From positions 4,609,389 through 4,673,388 of the forward strand of contig NC_061864.1 in assembly GCF_907164915.1 (NCBI RefSeq): a DNA stretch of 64,000 nucleotides. Reading direction: 5' to 3'. Origin of the DNA: Impatiens glandulifera. Lineage: Eukaryota; Streptophyta; Magnoliopsida; Ericales; Balsaminaceae. The translations under genes were made by a program, and so were the position numbers. How positions within the stretch are numbered: position 1 is the stretch's first letter; every line of letters starts with the position of its first letter. The notes below the pieces were generated by a model. The model was not told the origin of the DNA. It saw only the letters and a list, made by a program, of their open reading frames with translations, and did not search any database. This document shows, in pieces, positions 1 through 9,948 of this stretch.

Positions 1-10
1 CTCTCTTTCC

Positions 11-1060
11 ATGGCCGACGATGCTCCACAGCAGCAGCAACAGCAGTTTCCAACATCGTCGGCCGAATCGGTTTCTCTACCGGATTCCTTACAGTACTGG
101 TGCCACCACTGCGACAAGCGCGTCTCCGTCGAAACCCTAACTGACATTTCCGATGTCATCTGTCACGAATGTAAGAGCGGATTCGTTGAATCCATCGCCT
201 CCGCACCTTTCTCTATTTCCGATCCGATTGACCAGCCTTCCTTGAGCAATCAGTTTCTTCAGGTGCTCCGATTGATGGCTCAAGCGGCTCGGGAGGACGA
301 CGAGCCTCCTCCTCCTCCTCCTCCTCCGTCCAATCCTGCAGATCCGTCGGATGACGATTATCTTCGAATCGAGCTGAATGGATGGAACAACGACGATGAA
401 GAGGAGGTTGAGCTCCAATACGAAGATGGTCTGGAGGAAGACGGATCTGAGGACGAGAACGAAGAAATTGAAAATCTGTTATTTCGAGAAATAGACGAGA
501 GCCGCAGGAGACGGAGAGAGGTGCTTCGCCTCCGCCTCCGCGATTTCGCCGCTGCTCGCGTTTCCAACCGGCGAAACAGGATGCTTGATTGGGCCGAGAT
601 TCTGATGGGACTTGAAGATCAAACCATCCAGCTCCGATTGCAGGTTCCCGAGATGAATGACTACGTAGGTAACCCGGAGGACTACGTGGATGCGGCTGGG
701 TACGAGGCTCTATTGCAGAATTTGGCCGATGCAGACGGGGGAGGAAGAAAAGGGGCTCCTCCTGCTTCAAAATCCGCCATTGTTGCTCTTGAAAGGATAG
801 TGATTACATCACAGGCAGAGTCTGTGGTATGCGCTATATGCAAGGATTCGGTAACTGTGGGAGAGATTGCTAAGAAATTGCCTTGTGCACATGTGTACCA
901 TGAAGATTGCATTATTCCATGGCTAGGTTCGAGAAACTCTTGCCCTGTATGTAGGTATGAGTTGGACACAGATGATCCGGAGTATGAAGAATCAAGGAAG
1001 AAGAAGAAACAACCTATTATTACAAATGAAGTAGGTGGTCCATCGAACTCCTCAGGTTAG
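11..1060 (+). CDS. CIP8: RING-H2 E3 ubiquitin ligase, CIP8-like
   Basis: Intronless 349-residue protein. The N-terminus has a zinc-ribbon (C31, C34, C51, C54; YWCHHC...CHEC) of the type found in plant RING-H2 ligases. A proline run and a long acidic region (about residues 95-165) follow. The conserved block RNRMLDWAEILMG (about 188-200) leads to a canonical RING-H2 (C274, C277, C292, H294, H297, C300, C311, C314). The order of parts and the motifs around them (LDWAEILMG, AAGYEALLQNLA, GAPPA.KSAI, KKLPC.H.YH) match Arabidopsis CIP8, the COP1-interacting E3 ligase that promotes HY5 turnover. E3 activity is expected because all zinc ligands are intact. The start at position 11 lies so close to the window edge that the promoter cannot be seen. 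Other zinc-ribbon RING ligases of the RDUF/RING1 group are the alternative. Confidence 0.85.
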   Translation: MADDAPQQQQQQFPTSSAESVSLPDSLQYWCHHCDKRVSVETLTDISDVICHECKSGFVESIASAPFSISDPIDQPSLSNQFLQVLRLMAQAAREDDEPPPPPPPPSNPADPSDDDYLRIELNGWNNDDEEEVELQYEDGLEEDGSEDENEEIENLLFREIDESRRRRREVLRLRLRDFAAARVSNRRNRMLDWAEILMGLEDQTIQLRLQVPEMNDYVGNPEDYVDAAGYEALLQNLADADGGGRKGAPPASKSAIVALERIVITSQAESVVCAICKDSVTVGEIAKKLPCAHVYHEDCIIPWLGSRNSCPVCRYELDTDDPEYEESRKKKKQPIITNEVGGPSNSSG

Positions 1061-2021
1061 CTCCTAAAACACACACTGTAATTGCATATTTAAATCTTTG
1101 CCTTGGATTCTCAAGTTTCTTCCTTAACTCTGTAAATAATCATTTCCTTGAAAGGAACCATTGTGGATTTTAAATTGAAACGATGACATTGTAGTAATTT
1201 AAGGACTTGGTGAATCAATCAGTGATTATAATTTGAACTTGTGGTGTTGCTCTTGTAATGTATGGTTCAAGTGAATTGCATATTTTTATTTATATTACTG
1301 CTTGCTATTTGCTAGTCCTAGAATCATTATGATTATTAAAGATTGAATCTTTTATAGCTTTTCAGATGTGCCAACATAATGAAGCAATAAACTAATTGTA
1401 AAGAAAGATCTGGGTTTGGGGAATTTCTTGTCTTCCTCAAACCAATTGAATAGCAATCTGCTCAATTTTGTGATGTTGTATCTATTTGATTAGGCTTGGC
1501 TAGATAGACAAGATTGAGGCCAATCCTATCATTTGTACCCATTCCATCCATTTGAGCTTACTTTCCTCATAGAAAACTTCAATGGAGCATGATTAGTGAT
1601 TACCTCTTTGGTAACAAGTACCCACATACAGTGTAACAATAAATATTGACAATTCTCACTTAACCTCTTTAAAGAGTAAATAATCCTCTCAAAAAGCAAG
1701 GCAATCATCTTCTTCATTTGGCCTTTTTGACGTTTCTTCTAGTGTGTGTAGTGTGCCATGCCGCCCTTATCCAGTGGTTTGATATTTTTTTTAGATGTGA
1801 CTCCCCTATTTGGCCGTAGCATATCTAAAGTCCCAAAGATTTTTGTATGAAGACGAGATAAGAATGTCTTGCACTTGTCTAGCCTAGGAAGTAGGTTGAT
1901 AAATTACATGCTATATCATTGTTCCCACTTACAAGTTCTTTACCTAGAAAACCATAGGCGAATCATCACAGTTCTTAGCTAGCCAGTAGGTTGCCTTGCC
2001 TTGCCTGTTACAACCAGTAGT

Positions 2022-2135
2022 GCGGAAGTCCAATACTTGTTCTCTCTTGTGAGTCATGTATGCCAAGTTAGTCCATGTCTAGCGCGGAAGTCCAATACTC
2101 GTTCTCTCTCGTGAATCAAGTATGCCAAGTTAGTC
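2022..2135. repeat. two-copy tandem duplication, 62-bp period
   Basis: The segment beginning GCGGAAGTCCAATACT and ending GCCAAGTTAGTC occurs twice, starting at 2022 and at 2084. The copies differ at a few bases, mostly T/C changes, so the duplication is not very recent. It has no coding potential. Confidence 0.8.
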
Positions 2136-3001
2136 AGTCTTTCTAGGGGGTTTATCGGCAATGCAAGACTATTCAATGACTCATTTTCTTCTATTGTATT
2201 GGTAATCTTGCTTCGAGTTCATGATTGCTCTTTTTCTCATTAAGCTATTTTATTTGTAAGTAACACATTATTTCAAATCTATGCATGTGTCAAAAGTATT
2301 TAATCCAAGTTTAGTCCAACATTATTTTTGTTGAGAGTGTTTGAAAATAAAAATGAGTAATTTCAATTTGCTTTATAAACATGTATCATCACTTTTATTA
2401 ATAAAATTGTTTTATCATAATTTTTTTAATAAAGAACAACTATTTAGAAAAAACACATAATTGACCGATATTTACAATAAATCTTAAAAAATTATATATA
2501 TATAAACACTAAGATAATTGACTGCGTTTAGATACAGATATATATGTTTTAAAATTAAAATTTTAATTAATTATTGTTTGAATCCAAACTTGTTATCTTA
2601 CCCCCCAAAAAAAAAAAAAAAATGAAACTAAAATTATTTTTCTCAATCATTACTACTAATAAAATAAGACTAGAACCAAAAAGAAGACAAAAATAAATTC
2701 AGCATCTTACAAACTAAAAAATAATAATAGTGCACAATTTGTCAATGGTAAAAATTTAAAGTAAAATTCTTATTTAAAATCAAGTTTAATTACCTAAATA
2801 TATAAAAAAAAATTAATTTTTAAATTAATATAGAATCGTTCATATAAAAGAGTAACAATAATTATTCAATACAAAAATTAATAATCAATCAAAATATTTA
2901 ATAAGTAATCTATCCTACAATTAAAAACCAACCTCTATAAAACTTTATTTAAAAAATATTAGTTTTTAAAACTGAAATAATAAATAACTAAATAATTTTT
3001 T

Positions 3002-3063
3002 AGAACGCAATAAAGAAATATATACTGTATTGAGAACGCAATAAAGAAATATATACTGTATTA
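3002..3063. repeat. perfect two-copy tandem duplication, 31-bp period
   Basis: GAACGCAATAAAGAAATATA and the bases after it, ending in ACTGTATT, are repeated back to back (first at 3003, again at 3034) with no differences seen. This suggests recent replication slippage in AT-rich DNA. Confidence 0.85.
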
Positions 3064-3331
3064 TTTTTTTTTATAAATTATATACAGCAAAAATAGACGT
3101 TAATACTGACTTTACAGAATTTGTGAATTTTTAAGTAATATTTTATTCCAAACGAGTTCTTACTTCTACTCGTTTTGGTTGACTAACCAACACAAAGAGT
3201 GTATGTTGACTAGGAGATTTTCAAACAAAAAACTAGTTAGATTTTATTTTTGCGGGATTTCGCACCCGAATAATAAATAAATAAATTATTTTTTCAATTT
3301 AAGGAGAAGAGGGATTGGGACCAGTAGATTC

Positions 3332-3402
3332 GGCCCAACTCTTCTAAAATAAGTTAGGCCTACCATGAAGGCAGACCCACGGCCCAGTATCTCTAAGCCC
3401 AT
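3332..3402 (+). promoter_or_regulatory. cluster of site II (TGGGCY) promoter motifs
   Basis: GGCCCAA at 3332-3338, GGCCCAG at 3381-3387 and AGCCCAT at about 3396-3402 are reverse-complement TGGGCC/TGGGCT elements within 70 bp. They lie upstream of the PPR gene's 5' UTR. Site II motifs are known to be enriched in promoters of plant genes for organelle and ribosome biogenesis, which fits a mitochondrial PPR protein. The regulatory role is inferred. Confidence 0.5.
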
Positions 3403-3549
3403 CTCTTTTTTTTTTCTCCTTTCCCCATATTCACGGCTCTTCAGACCTAATCATCTTCTTCTTCTTTCCATTCCCAACCGTTGTTCTTCATTTCTTCATA
3501 CAATAGCTCTAATCGGAACTCGGAAGCACTGATCAGTCTCCGTTCAGAG

Positions 3550-4558
3550 GTACAGCCGTCTTTAGCCTCCAGGCAACATTTCTTACTCTGACCTATCATT
3601 TTGATCTATTTGCGATTGAGTTTCAAGGCGCCATTTTACATAAAACATTCGTTTTCCTGATTTTGAGTTTTGAATTTGTTTTCCAAAACTTTTAGTCTGT
3701 TATGTTATAATGTTAGTAAACTTAGTATGCTAGTTAACATAGTTTATGTTAGACTGTTAGTTTAGAAATGTTTAGATTAGATAACGCTATCAGTTAGTTT
3801 ATAAATTAAAAATGCTTAGCTTACTGTTTATATTAGACTATAAGTTTAGAATTTAGGTTAAATGTAAATAATGAACATGCTAATTGCATAGATAATTCAG
3901 CTTGTTTTCAAGCTTATGCTTGCAGCAATTACATTTGTCCAATATGTTGGCGTTTTATTTTAATGCTTTATTTGCTTTTGAGGTGCTTCCCCTGAGGAAT
4001 ACAGGGTTCTGTGCATTATATACTGTGTTTTGGTAGCAAATGTGTACATAGAGAAGATTTTCTTGACTCAACATTAGACAATATATCCTGCATAAATATG
4101 ATCTTATGTTTTGGTTTGTTGGATTTAGTTAGAATTGAAATGAAGATACTAGATAGAAACTGGCATATAAGTGAGTTTTTGTTGATTAGCAAAGGATAGA
4201 GTTACAAGCATGGAACAAGTTTGTAATGCGGAATGAATCTGATATAATGATTTTATTCCCTGAGAAAAAAAAGAGGTTGTGGTGAGTTACATACTTGTGA
4301 ATTGAAAAATGTACAACATCAGGGCCGGAAATGGTTTGATTTCTAAGCTATTCAATGCAAAAGATCCTAGTCACTTTCTTCGAGTCTTAGAGATGAAGAA
4401 ACAAGTGATGAAAATTATGATAATATTAGAGTTGATGAAGAACAAAAGTATGGAAAATGTGAAATGAAAGTAGGTCAATGTTTATGATTAATAACATTGG
4501 TGGCCTTCTGTCTTCCATTTTTTTTAATTATGTCTTATTTGTATGAAATTTTCTTCAG
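3550..4558 (+). other. probable 5' UTR intron of the PPR gene
   Basis: A donor (CAGAG/GTACAG) at 3550 and an acceptor (TTCTTCAG/GA) at 4558 bracket 1.0 kb of AT-rich DNA with no coding similarity. The segment before the donor has a pyrimidine-rich 5' UTR look, and the PPR reading frame begins just after the acceptor. The ATG at 4543 would be removed with this intron, so the first usable ATG is 4621. cDNA evidence is lacking. Confidence 0.55.
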
Positions 4559-4620
4559 GAGTTTATTATTTTGGGCAGCCCAAACCTCAAAGGGCCGGGA
4601 CTGCCCTTAGGTCAACAGAA

Positions 4621-6231
4621 ATGCCACCGCCAGTGAAGTCTCAGCAGCTACGAGCCCTCTTTCTTCGCCGTGTCTCCTCTTCATATCGATCTTCGGATCA
4701 CCCCTATAGGCTCCTACCTTTACTTCAACATTCTCCTTCTAGTCGCTTTCTCCTGTCACCAGCCCAACAACCCCATGTTCACTTCTTCTGCACCGGTTAC
4801 TCTCTAGCTTCATCCTCTCGGTTTCCAAGCTTCAGGCTATTCTCTTCTGATGCCATTTCTGACCCAATTGACAGCGAAGAGGAGATCGCGAAGTCTATCT
4901 CCTCCGAGCTTATCAAGGATCCAGAATCCGATTCCCTCTCATTAAACCAACGCCTCGATCTCAATTTCTCGCATATTACTCTGACTCCTTCTCTTATTCT
5001 GAGAACCCTCAACGTTTCCCCGGAAGCGGGTCGCTCAGTCCTCGAATTCCACAAATGGGTCTTTTCAAGACCGAATTTTAAGCCCACCGACGAGATGTTA
5101 TCGTACTTTGTCAATTACCTTGGCCGCCGTAAAGATTTCAAGGCAGTGTATGATTTTCTTGTTGAGGGTCGCGGAGTTGTGGGCGATAAATCCCTAGAAG
5201 CTTCTCTAGATCGTCTTGTCAGGGCAGGAAGACCGACTCAGGCTGTATCTTTCTTCGAGAAGATGGAAAAAGAATATGGCTTCCCTAGAAATCGCGAGTC
5301 TCTGAACTTGATCGTTTCTAAACTATGTGAATTTGGTTTTGCTAGCTACGCCGAGAAATTGGTGAAGAGTTTGGCGAACGAGATTTTCCCAGATGAATAT
5401 ATATGTGATACTTTAATCAAAGGATGGTCTGTGGACGGGAAACTGGAAGAAGCCAAGAGATTGACTGAAGAGATGACCCGTGGAGGATTTGAAATTGGTC
5501 CCGGGGCTTATAATGCAATTCTGGATTGTGTTTGCAAGTTGTGTAGGAAGAAGGACCCATTACGTCTCCATTCAGAAGCAGAGAAGATCTTGATCGAAAT
5601 GGATGTTGCTGGTATTCCTAGAAATACAGAAACATTCAATGTGTTGATCACTAATTTATGTAAAATCAGAAAAACTGGGGACAGTTTGGATTTGTTTCAT
5701 AGAATGGGCGAATGGGGATGTCATCCGAACGAGACTACCTTTCTTGTTCTTATCAGGAGTTTGTATCAGGCAGCGAGGATCGGTGAAGGAGATGAAATGA
5801 TTGATCGAATGAAATCTGCAGGATTCGGTAACGCTCTTGACAAGAAGGCTTATTATGGATTTGTGAAGATTCTGTGTGGTATTGAGAGGATTGAACATGC
5901 ATTGACGATATTTGGTAAAATGAAGGATGACGGTTGTGTTCCTGGGATCAAGACTTATGAATTGTTAATTAAAAAGTTTGCTACTCATGATATGGTTGAA
6001 AAGGCAAATGCTCTATTTAAGGAAGCAGCAAATTTAGGGCTTCCTGTTGAGTCAAATGCGTATAAGCTGGATCCTCGGTTTGTGAAGGAGAAGAAGCCTA
6101 GAGCATTGAAAAAGGAGAAGAAACGTGAGACATTGCCAGAAAAGATGGCTCGGAAGAGGAGTCGTCTTAAGAAAATCAGGTTGAGTTACGTGAAGAAGCC
6201 GAAGAAGGGCGCTAAGCAAAGGGCATATTAA
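4621..6231 (+). CDS. PNM1: P-type PPR protein, PNM1-like, mitochondrial/nuclear
   Basis: Intronless coding region of 536 residues from the ATG at 4621 (MPPPVKSQQLRALFLRRVSS). The same frame is open back to an ATG at 4543, but that one lies inside the inferred 5' UTR intron. The N-terminus is rich in Arg, Ser and Leu with few acidic residues, as in a mitochondrial presequence. At least seven P-type PPR motifs fill the middle and C-terminal part (for example TETFNVLITNLCKIRKTGDS and KTYELLIKKFA). The last 50 residues are very basic (RKRSRLKK, KKPKKGAK), like a nuclear localisation signal. A PPR protein with a terminal NLS matches Arabidopsis PNM1, which is found in mitochondria and nucleus. After the stop, GTAAGG at 6233 and TTTTAG ending at 6311 suggest a short 3' UTR intron. 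The family assignment is firm; the exact orthologue is less so. Confidence 0.8.
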   Translation: MPPPVKSQQLRALFLRRVSSSYRSSDHPYRLLPLLQHSPSSRFLLSPAQQPHVHFFCTGYSLASSSRFPSFRLFSSDAISDPIDSEEEIAKSISSELIKDPESDSLSLNQRLDLNFSHITLTPSLILRTLNVSPEAGRSVLEFHKWVFSRPNFKPTDEMLSYFVNYLGRRKDFKAVYDFLVEGRGVVGDKSLEASLDRLVRAGRPTQAVSFFEKMEKEYGFPRNRESLNLIVSKLCEFGFASYAEKLVKSLANEIFPDEYICDTLIKGWSVDGKLEEAKRLTEEMTRGGFEIGPGAYNAILDCVCKLCRKKDPLRLHSEAEKILIEMDVAGIPRNTETFNVLITNLCKIRKTGDSLDLFHRMGEWGCHPNETTFLVLIRSLYQAARIGEGDEMIDRMKSAGFGNALDKKAYYGFVKILCGIERIEHALTIFGKMKDDGCVPGIKTYELLIKKFATHDMVEKANALFKEAANLGLPVESNAYKLDPRFVKEKKPRALKKEKKRETLPEKMARKRSRLKKIRLSYVKKPKKGAKQRAY

Positions 6232-6311
6232 GGTAAGGTATTTTTACTTTGTTAACTGTCATTGAGTTCTCTCTAATTTGGTCTTTCCTGGATTCATATT
6301 TCCCATTTTAG

Positions 6312-7666
6312 ATGGAATCTTGAGAGCAAAGCTGCTTCTTGCTTATGTTGTTGATTGATTGATTCTACAAATGGATTAGATTTCAAATGATTTGGATTTG
6401 CATCAGCATTTTGTAGGCACTTTTCAATAATAAACTGCATTAGAATTTAGAACCACTCAACTTCTTAAGATATGAAACTTTCATCGAGAGCTTGTTTATT
6501 TAATATGGAATATTTCTTAATAACCTGAAATTAATAGTTCATGATTTGTATGATGTAATTCATTTATTTTTATTTTTGTGTTTATCAATTTTTATATTTG
6601 AAACATAAAAGAATTTCTAATAGTAGAGAGTCGGTGACCATAAATAAATATAATAGTAATAATTGATTAATCATGAACTTTGACTATTAATAATAATACA
6701 TATTACATTGACCATTTGACCTATCCTTTATTTTACACCACATTTACATTTTTCTTAATGAAATTTCTTATATGGTCATTAAACTTTTTTATTTTTTGAA
6801 AAATAGGGTTTATTTCTTACTCATTATTTTGTTAGTATTAGATTGAAATAAGAAAATGAAAAAATACGAAACAGTTTTTTTTTTAAAGAATGTTAAAGTA
6901 CATATTTTAAAGTAATGATCTTTTTTTTTTTGTATCAATGTAGTATTATTATATTTTAACCATATTGTTACATAAATTGATATTAAAGCCTTGATATATA
7001 CTGTGTTCAACCAAATGCATTATCATAAATTAGTAAAATGTTTTATAAATTTAAAAAGAAAATATTATCATAAGTTTTGTGGTTTGAATTCAAATTCATA
7101 TAAAATATCAATATTTCCAAGTTTAAGTAGAAAAAATAAAATATTGCATAAATTTTGTCAATGGCCGGCACTATTAACAGGAATGAGACAGAGACATGAT
7201 AATTCCGCGTTTGGAAGTAAACTCGATCTGTATTATTGTATATGGGGACATTTTCTTTTGACTATTTCTTCTTGGATGTTGTAGCAATTGAATACATTGA
7301 GATTGATATTATTTAATTTGGACAAGAGAAAACTAAAAAAAAAAGTCCTTCAAGCTTCATTTGAATCTCAAATAAACCTTTATATATTTCTTAATGATAC
7401 AATATCCTCTGAACAAGTTTTGAAAAATAAATACATTCACAATCAATTAATTGGTCTTACCTTTTCAAAAAACATGTAACCAAAAGAAAAACAAAACCAA
7501 GTAGCTATGTTCCAACAGAAAGTACCTAATCAATAACGCAATAATACTATAGAACAATTGAGCATTAATGAATTTATTGATATGTTTTTGTTTATAGAAA
7601 TGGAATGGATTAATTAATTTACAAAAATTATAAATGGGGATGATCCTTTTGGTGGAGGAGGAGTCT
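6312..7666. other. intergenic between convergent genes, no gene seen
   Basis: This holds the 3' UTR of the PPR gene on the left and the presumed 3' UTR of the minus-strand kinase on the right. Between them is AT-rich sequence. The open frames in it are low-complexity and resemble nothing known. Confidence 0.55.
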
Positions 7667-9208
7667 CTAGGATGAGGATGGGGGCATTTTGATTGCGATG
7701 ATGTTATGAAGAATTTGTAAGACTTGATCCATGGTTGGCCTATTCCTAGGATCATTTTCTAAGCAACTAGTTATTAGCTCAGCTGTTTTAATAACCGCTT
7801 TTACCGGAAATTGTTTCTCCAAACGCGGGTCGATTATTCTCTTCAACTTCTTTTTATCTTGTAATATCGGTTTCGCCCACTCTACCAAATTACTCTGTTG
7901 CGCCGGCCTCTTCACGTCCACCACTCGCTGTCCCGTCAACAATTCTAACACCACCACTCCGAAACAGTAAACATCGCTCTTTATGTACAAGTGACCTTCC
8001 CCATATAAATATATCAAACACAACACTTAGTGTTATTATTAGACACCAAAACTTACTATTGTTTCAAGTCAATAGTGTCATGTATTATGTATATAATGTA
8101 CTTACCCGTGGCCACATACTCGGGTGCAGCATAACCGTATGTTCCAACAATGCGAGTCGAAACATGTGAATTCCCGTTTATGGGGCCATCCTTAGCCAGC
8201 CCGAAATCAGAAAGCTTTGCACCAAAATCCTGTTAATAATTCAATTTTAATCAGAGCAAGTATTCTCAAAGTTTCTAACAGAATAAATAATTTTACCGAG
8301 TCAAGCAATATATTAGAAGCCTTAAAGTCGCGGTAAATGACTTTCTTCTCGGTGTTGTGCAAGAAAACAAGCCCATTAGCGGCTCCTATCGCGATTTTAA
8401 GCCTCGTCTCCCATGTTAGAAAATGCGCTTCTTCTGTTATAGAAACAATATACGGAATAAAATTGGAATTGAAATTATAATTGAATATTGGAATTGAAAT
8501 TGAATATTGGTTTATGAATATATGTATGTACATACTAGATGAGAAGAGATTAGCCTCCAAGCTTCCTTTGTGCATGTATTCATACACAAGAAGAAGTTGA
8601 TTGTCTTCCCAACAATAACCCACCAGCTTCACTAAATTTGGATGCTTAAATTTACCTAAGAATTCTACCTCTGCCTGTAATTTTTTTTTTATATTTAATT
8701 ATTATTATTATTATTATAAATAAAAATGAATTTGATTATATAAAAAATATAATATTAATATACCTTCCACTCCCGGAGACCCTGTTGGCTGTCGGGATTT
8801 GACTTCTTAACGGCGACAGGAATTCCGACATTAACCTTGGACGGCGCCAGCGTCTTCTCGTCGATCCAACCTTTGAAAACAGTTCCGAATCCTCCTTCTC
8901 CCAGAACCGAATCCGGTCGGAAGTTCCTGGTCGCGATTCTCAGCTCCGACAGAGTAAATACCTTCAAATTCGCCGCCACCTCTTCTTCTTCTCCTCCGGC
9001 CACCATCGCCGCCGTCGCTACTCTAATTTGAGGATCTCGATTTATGTTATTCCTATCAGCTGTAAATTTTATAAATTAACAAATTACAGAATAAAATGAT
9101 TCAGACATATTAGAATTTAGGGTTTGAGAGCAAATTACCTTCATGACTTGGCGGCTCCACCACGCCGGAGCTGTGGTTTTCAACCGGAGCTGAAAAACAG
9201 CAACCCAT
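7667..9208 (-). CDS. receptor-like cytoplasmic kinase, PIX13/KIN3-like (RLCK VII)
   Basis: Six exons on the minus strand: 9139-9208, 8764-9059, 8536-8674, 8297-8433, 8106-8229 and 7667-7995. All junctions are GT-AG and the product is 364 residues. It begins MGCCFS, a classic N-myristoylation (G2) plus palmitoylation (C3/C4) signal, so the kinase is expected at the plasma membrane. The kinase domain has the glycine loop GEGGFG (77-82), VAVKK with Lys108, the catalytic loop [12 protein letters not shown] in KLSDFGLAK, and [10 protein letters not shown] in the activation segment. The non-RD-like pair YRD/F and phrases such as [12 protein letters not shown] and VATGHLY.KSDVY are characteristic of PIX13 (KIN3) rather than PBS1 or BIK1. 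RLCK VII kinases relay pattern-recognition receptor signals in immunity and growth; the specific partner is unknown. Introns are short and the gene looks intact. Confidence 0.88.
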
Positions 9209-9768
9209 CGCTCGCCGGAGAAGATGGTTGCTTCTTGCGAGATGTACGTTCAGTTCAGACTTCAGAGAGAGCTAAAAAACGAAATCAAGATTATACTTAT
9301 ATAACCAAGGATGTGCCTTTCTATATATATATATCAAAAAGATTGAATTTTTATCAAAATGATTGAATTAGTATTAAATTAAAAATTAAATGGGTAATTA
9401 GGAAGATAATTATCACGTGACTGATCTGGTGGGAGATAGATTACAGTGATCTAAAGTCTTAACAAAAAAGAAGATGGATTTTTTAGTAATCAAACAAAGC
9501 CTAATAAAAGACAGATACTTGCTGACACGAATTATAATTATTAATATGGGTCCCATGAGGGACATACATGACTAACTTTATTTTTTAATTTAATAAAGTT
9601 TATTTAGATGACTTACAATATACTTTTTTATATTTTAATTAATCAGTTATGTTTTTCAAGTCATACTTTTCATACTTGATTAATTTAGTTTTTTAATCAA
9701 ATATTATACGTTATATTCTATTTTTTTATATAAAAATAATTTATTTTTATAAAATGATTAAAATATAA
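9209..9768. other. kinase 5' UTR and promoter region
   Basis: Upstream of the minus-strand kinase ATG. The first roughly 90 bases are probably 5' UTR. An AT-rich stretch with ATATATAT at about 9325 follows. No other gene is seen. Confidence 0.4.
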
Positions 9769-9948
9769 GGAGTGACACAGAGAGAATTTGGTGAGGGAAT
9801 GACTTGGCATAATTTTATTCCTGATTTTATTTGCTGAAAAAATCAAATAATTTCTCTCTTTTCTCTATTTCCTCCCACTTTTACATTTTCCAACTAGGTG
9901 ATACCAAGTTATCCCCTCACCAAATTCTCTCACCTAATCATTTCTCTT
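9769..9948. mobile_element. MITE-like inverted repeat, about 180 bp
   Basis: The left end carries GAGAATTTGGTGAGGGAATG followed by ACTTGGCAT. The right end, read on the minus strand, carries GAGAATTTGGTGAGGGGATA followed by ACTTGGTAT. These form terminal inverted repeats of about 35 bp around an AT-rich centre with no coding capacity. A related, more diverged element lies at about 31121-31300. No target-site duplication could be fixed. The superfamily is uncertain. Confidence 0.65.

Larger units (their letters stand above)
1061..3331. other. intergenic, AT-rich, no gene seen
   Basis: The first few hundred bases are probably the 3' UTR of the RING gene. The rest is AT-rich with many poly-A/T runs. 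No open frame here resembles a known protein. It contains two short tandem duplications, listed separately. Confidence 0.6.

Noticed and set aside
213..770. 185-codon minus-strand frame opposite the RING gene
   Set aside because: It is the antisense shadow of a well-supported RING-H2 gene and resembles no protein.
4011..4199. 62-codon plus-strand frame
   Set aside because: It falls in the inferred 5' UTR intron of the PPR gene and has no recognisable similarity.
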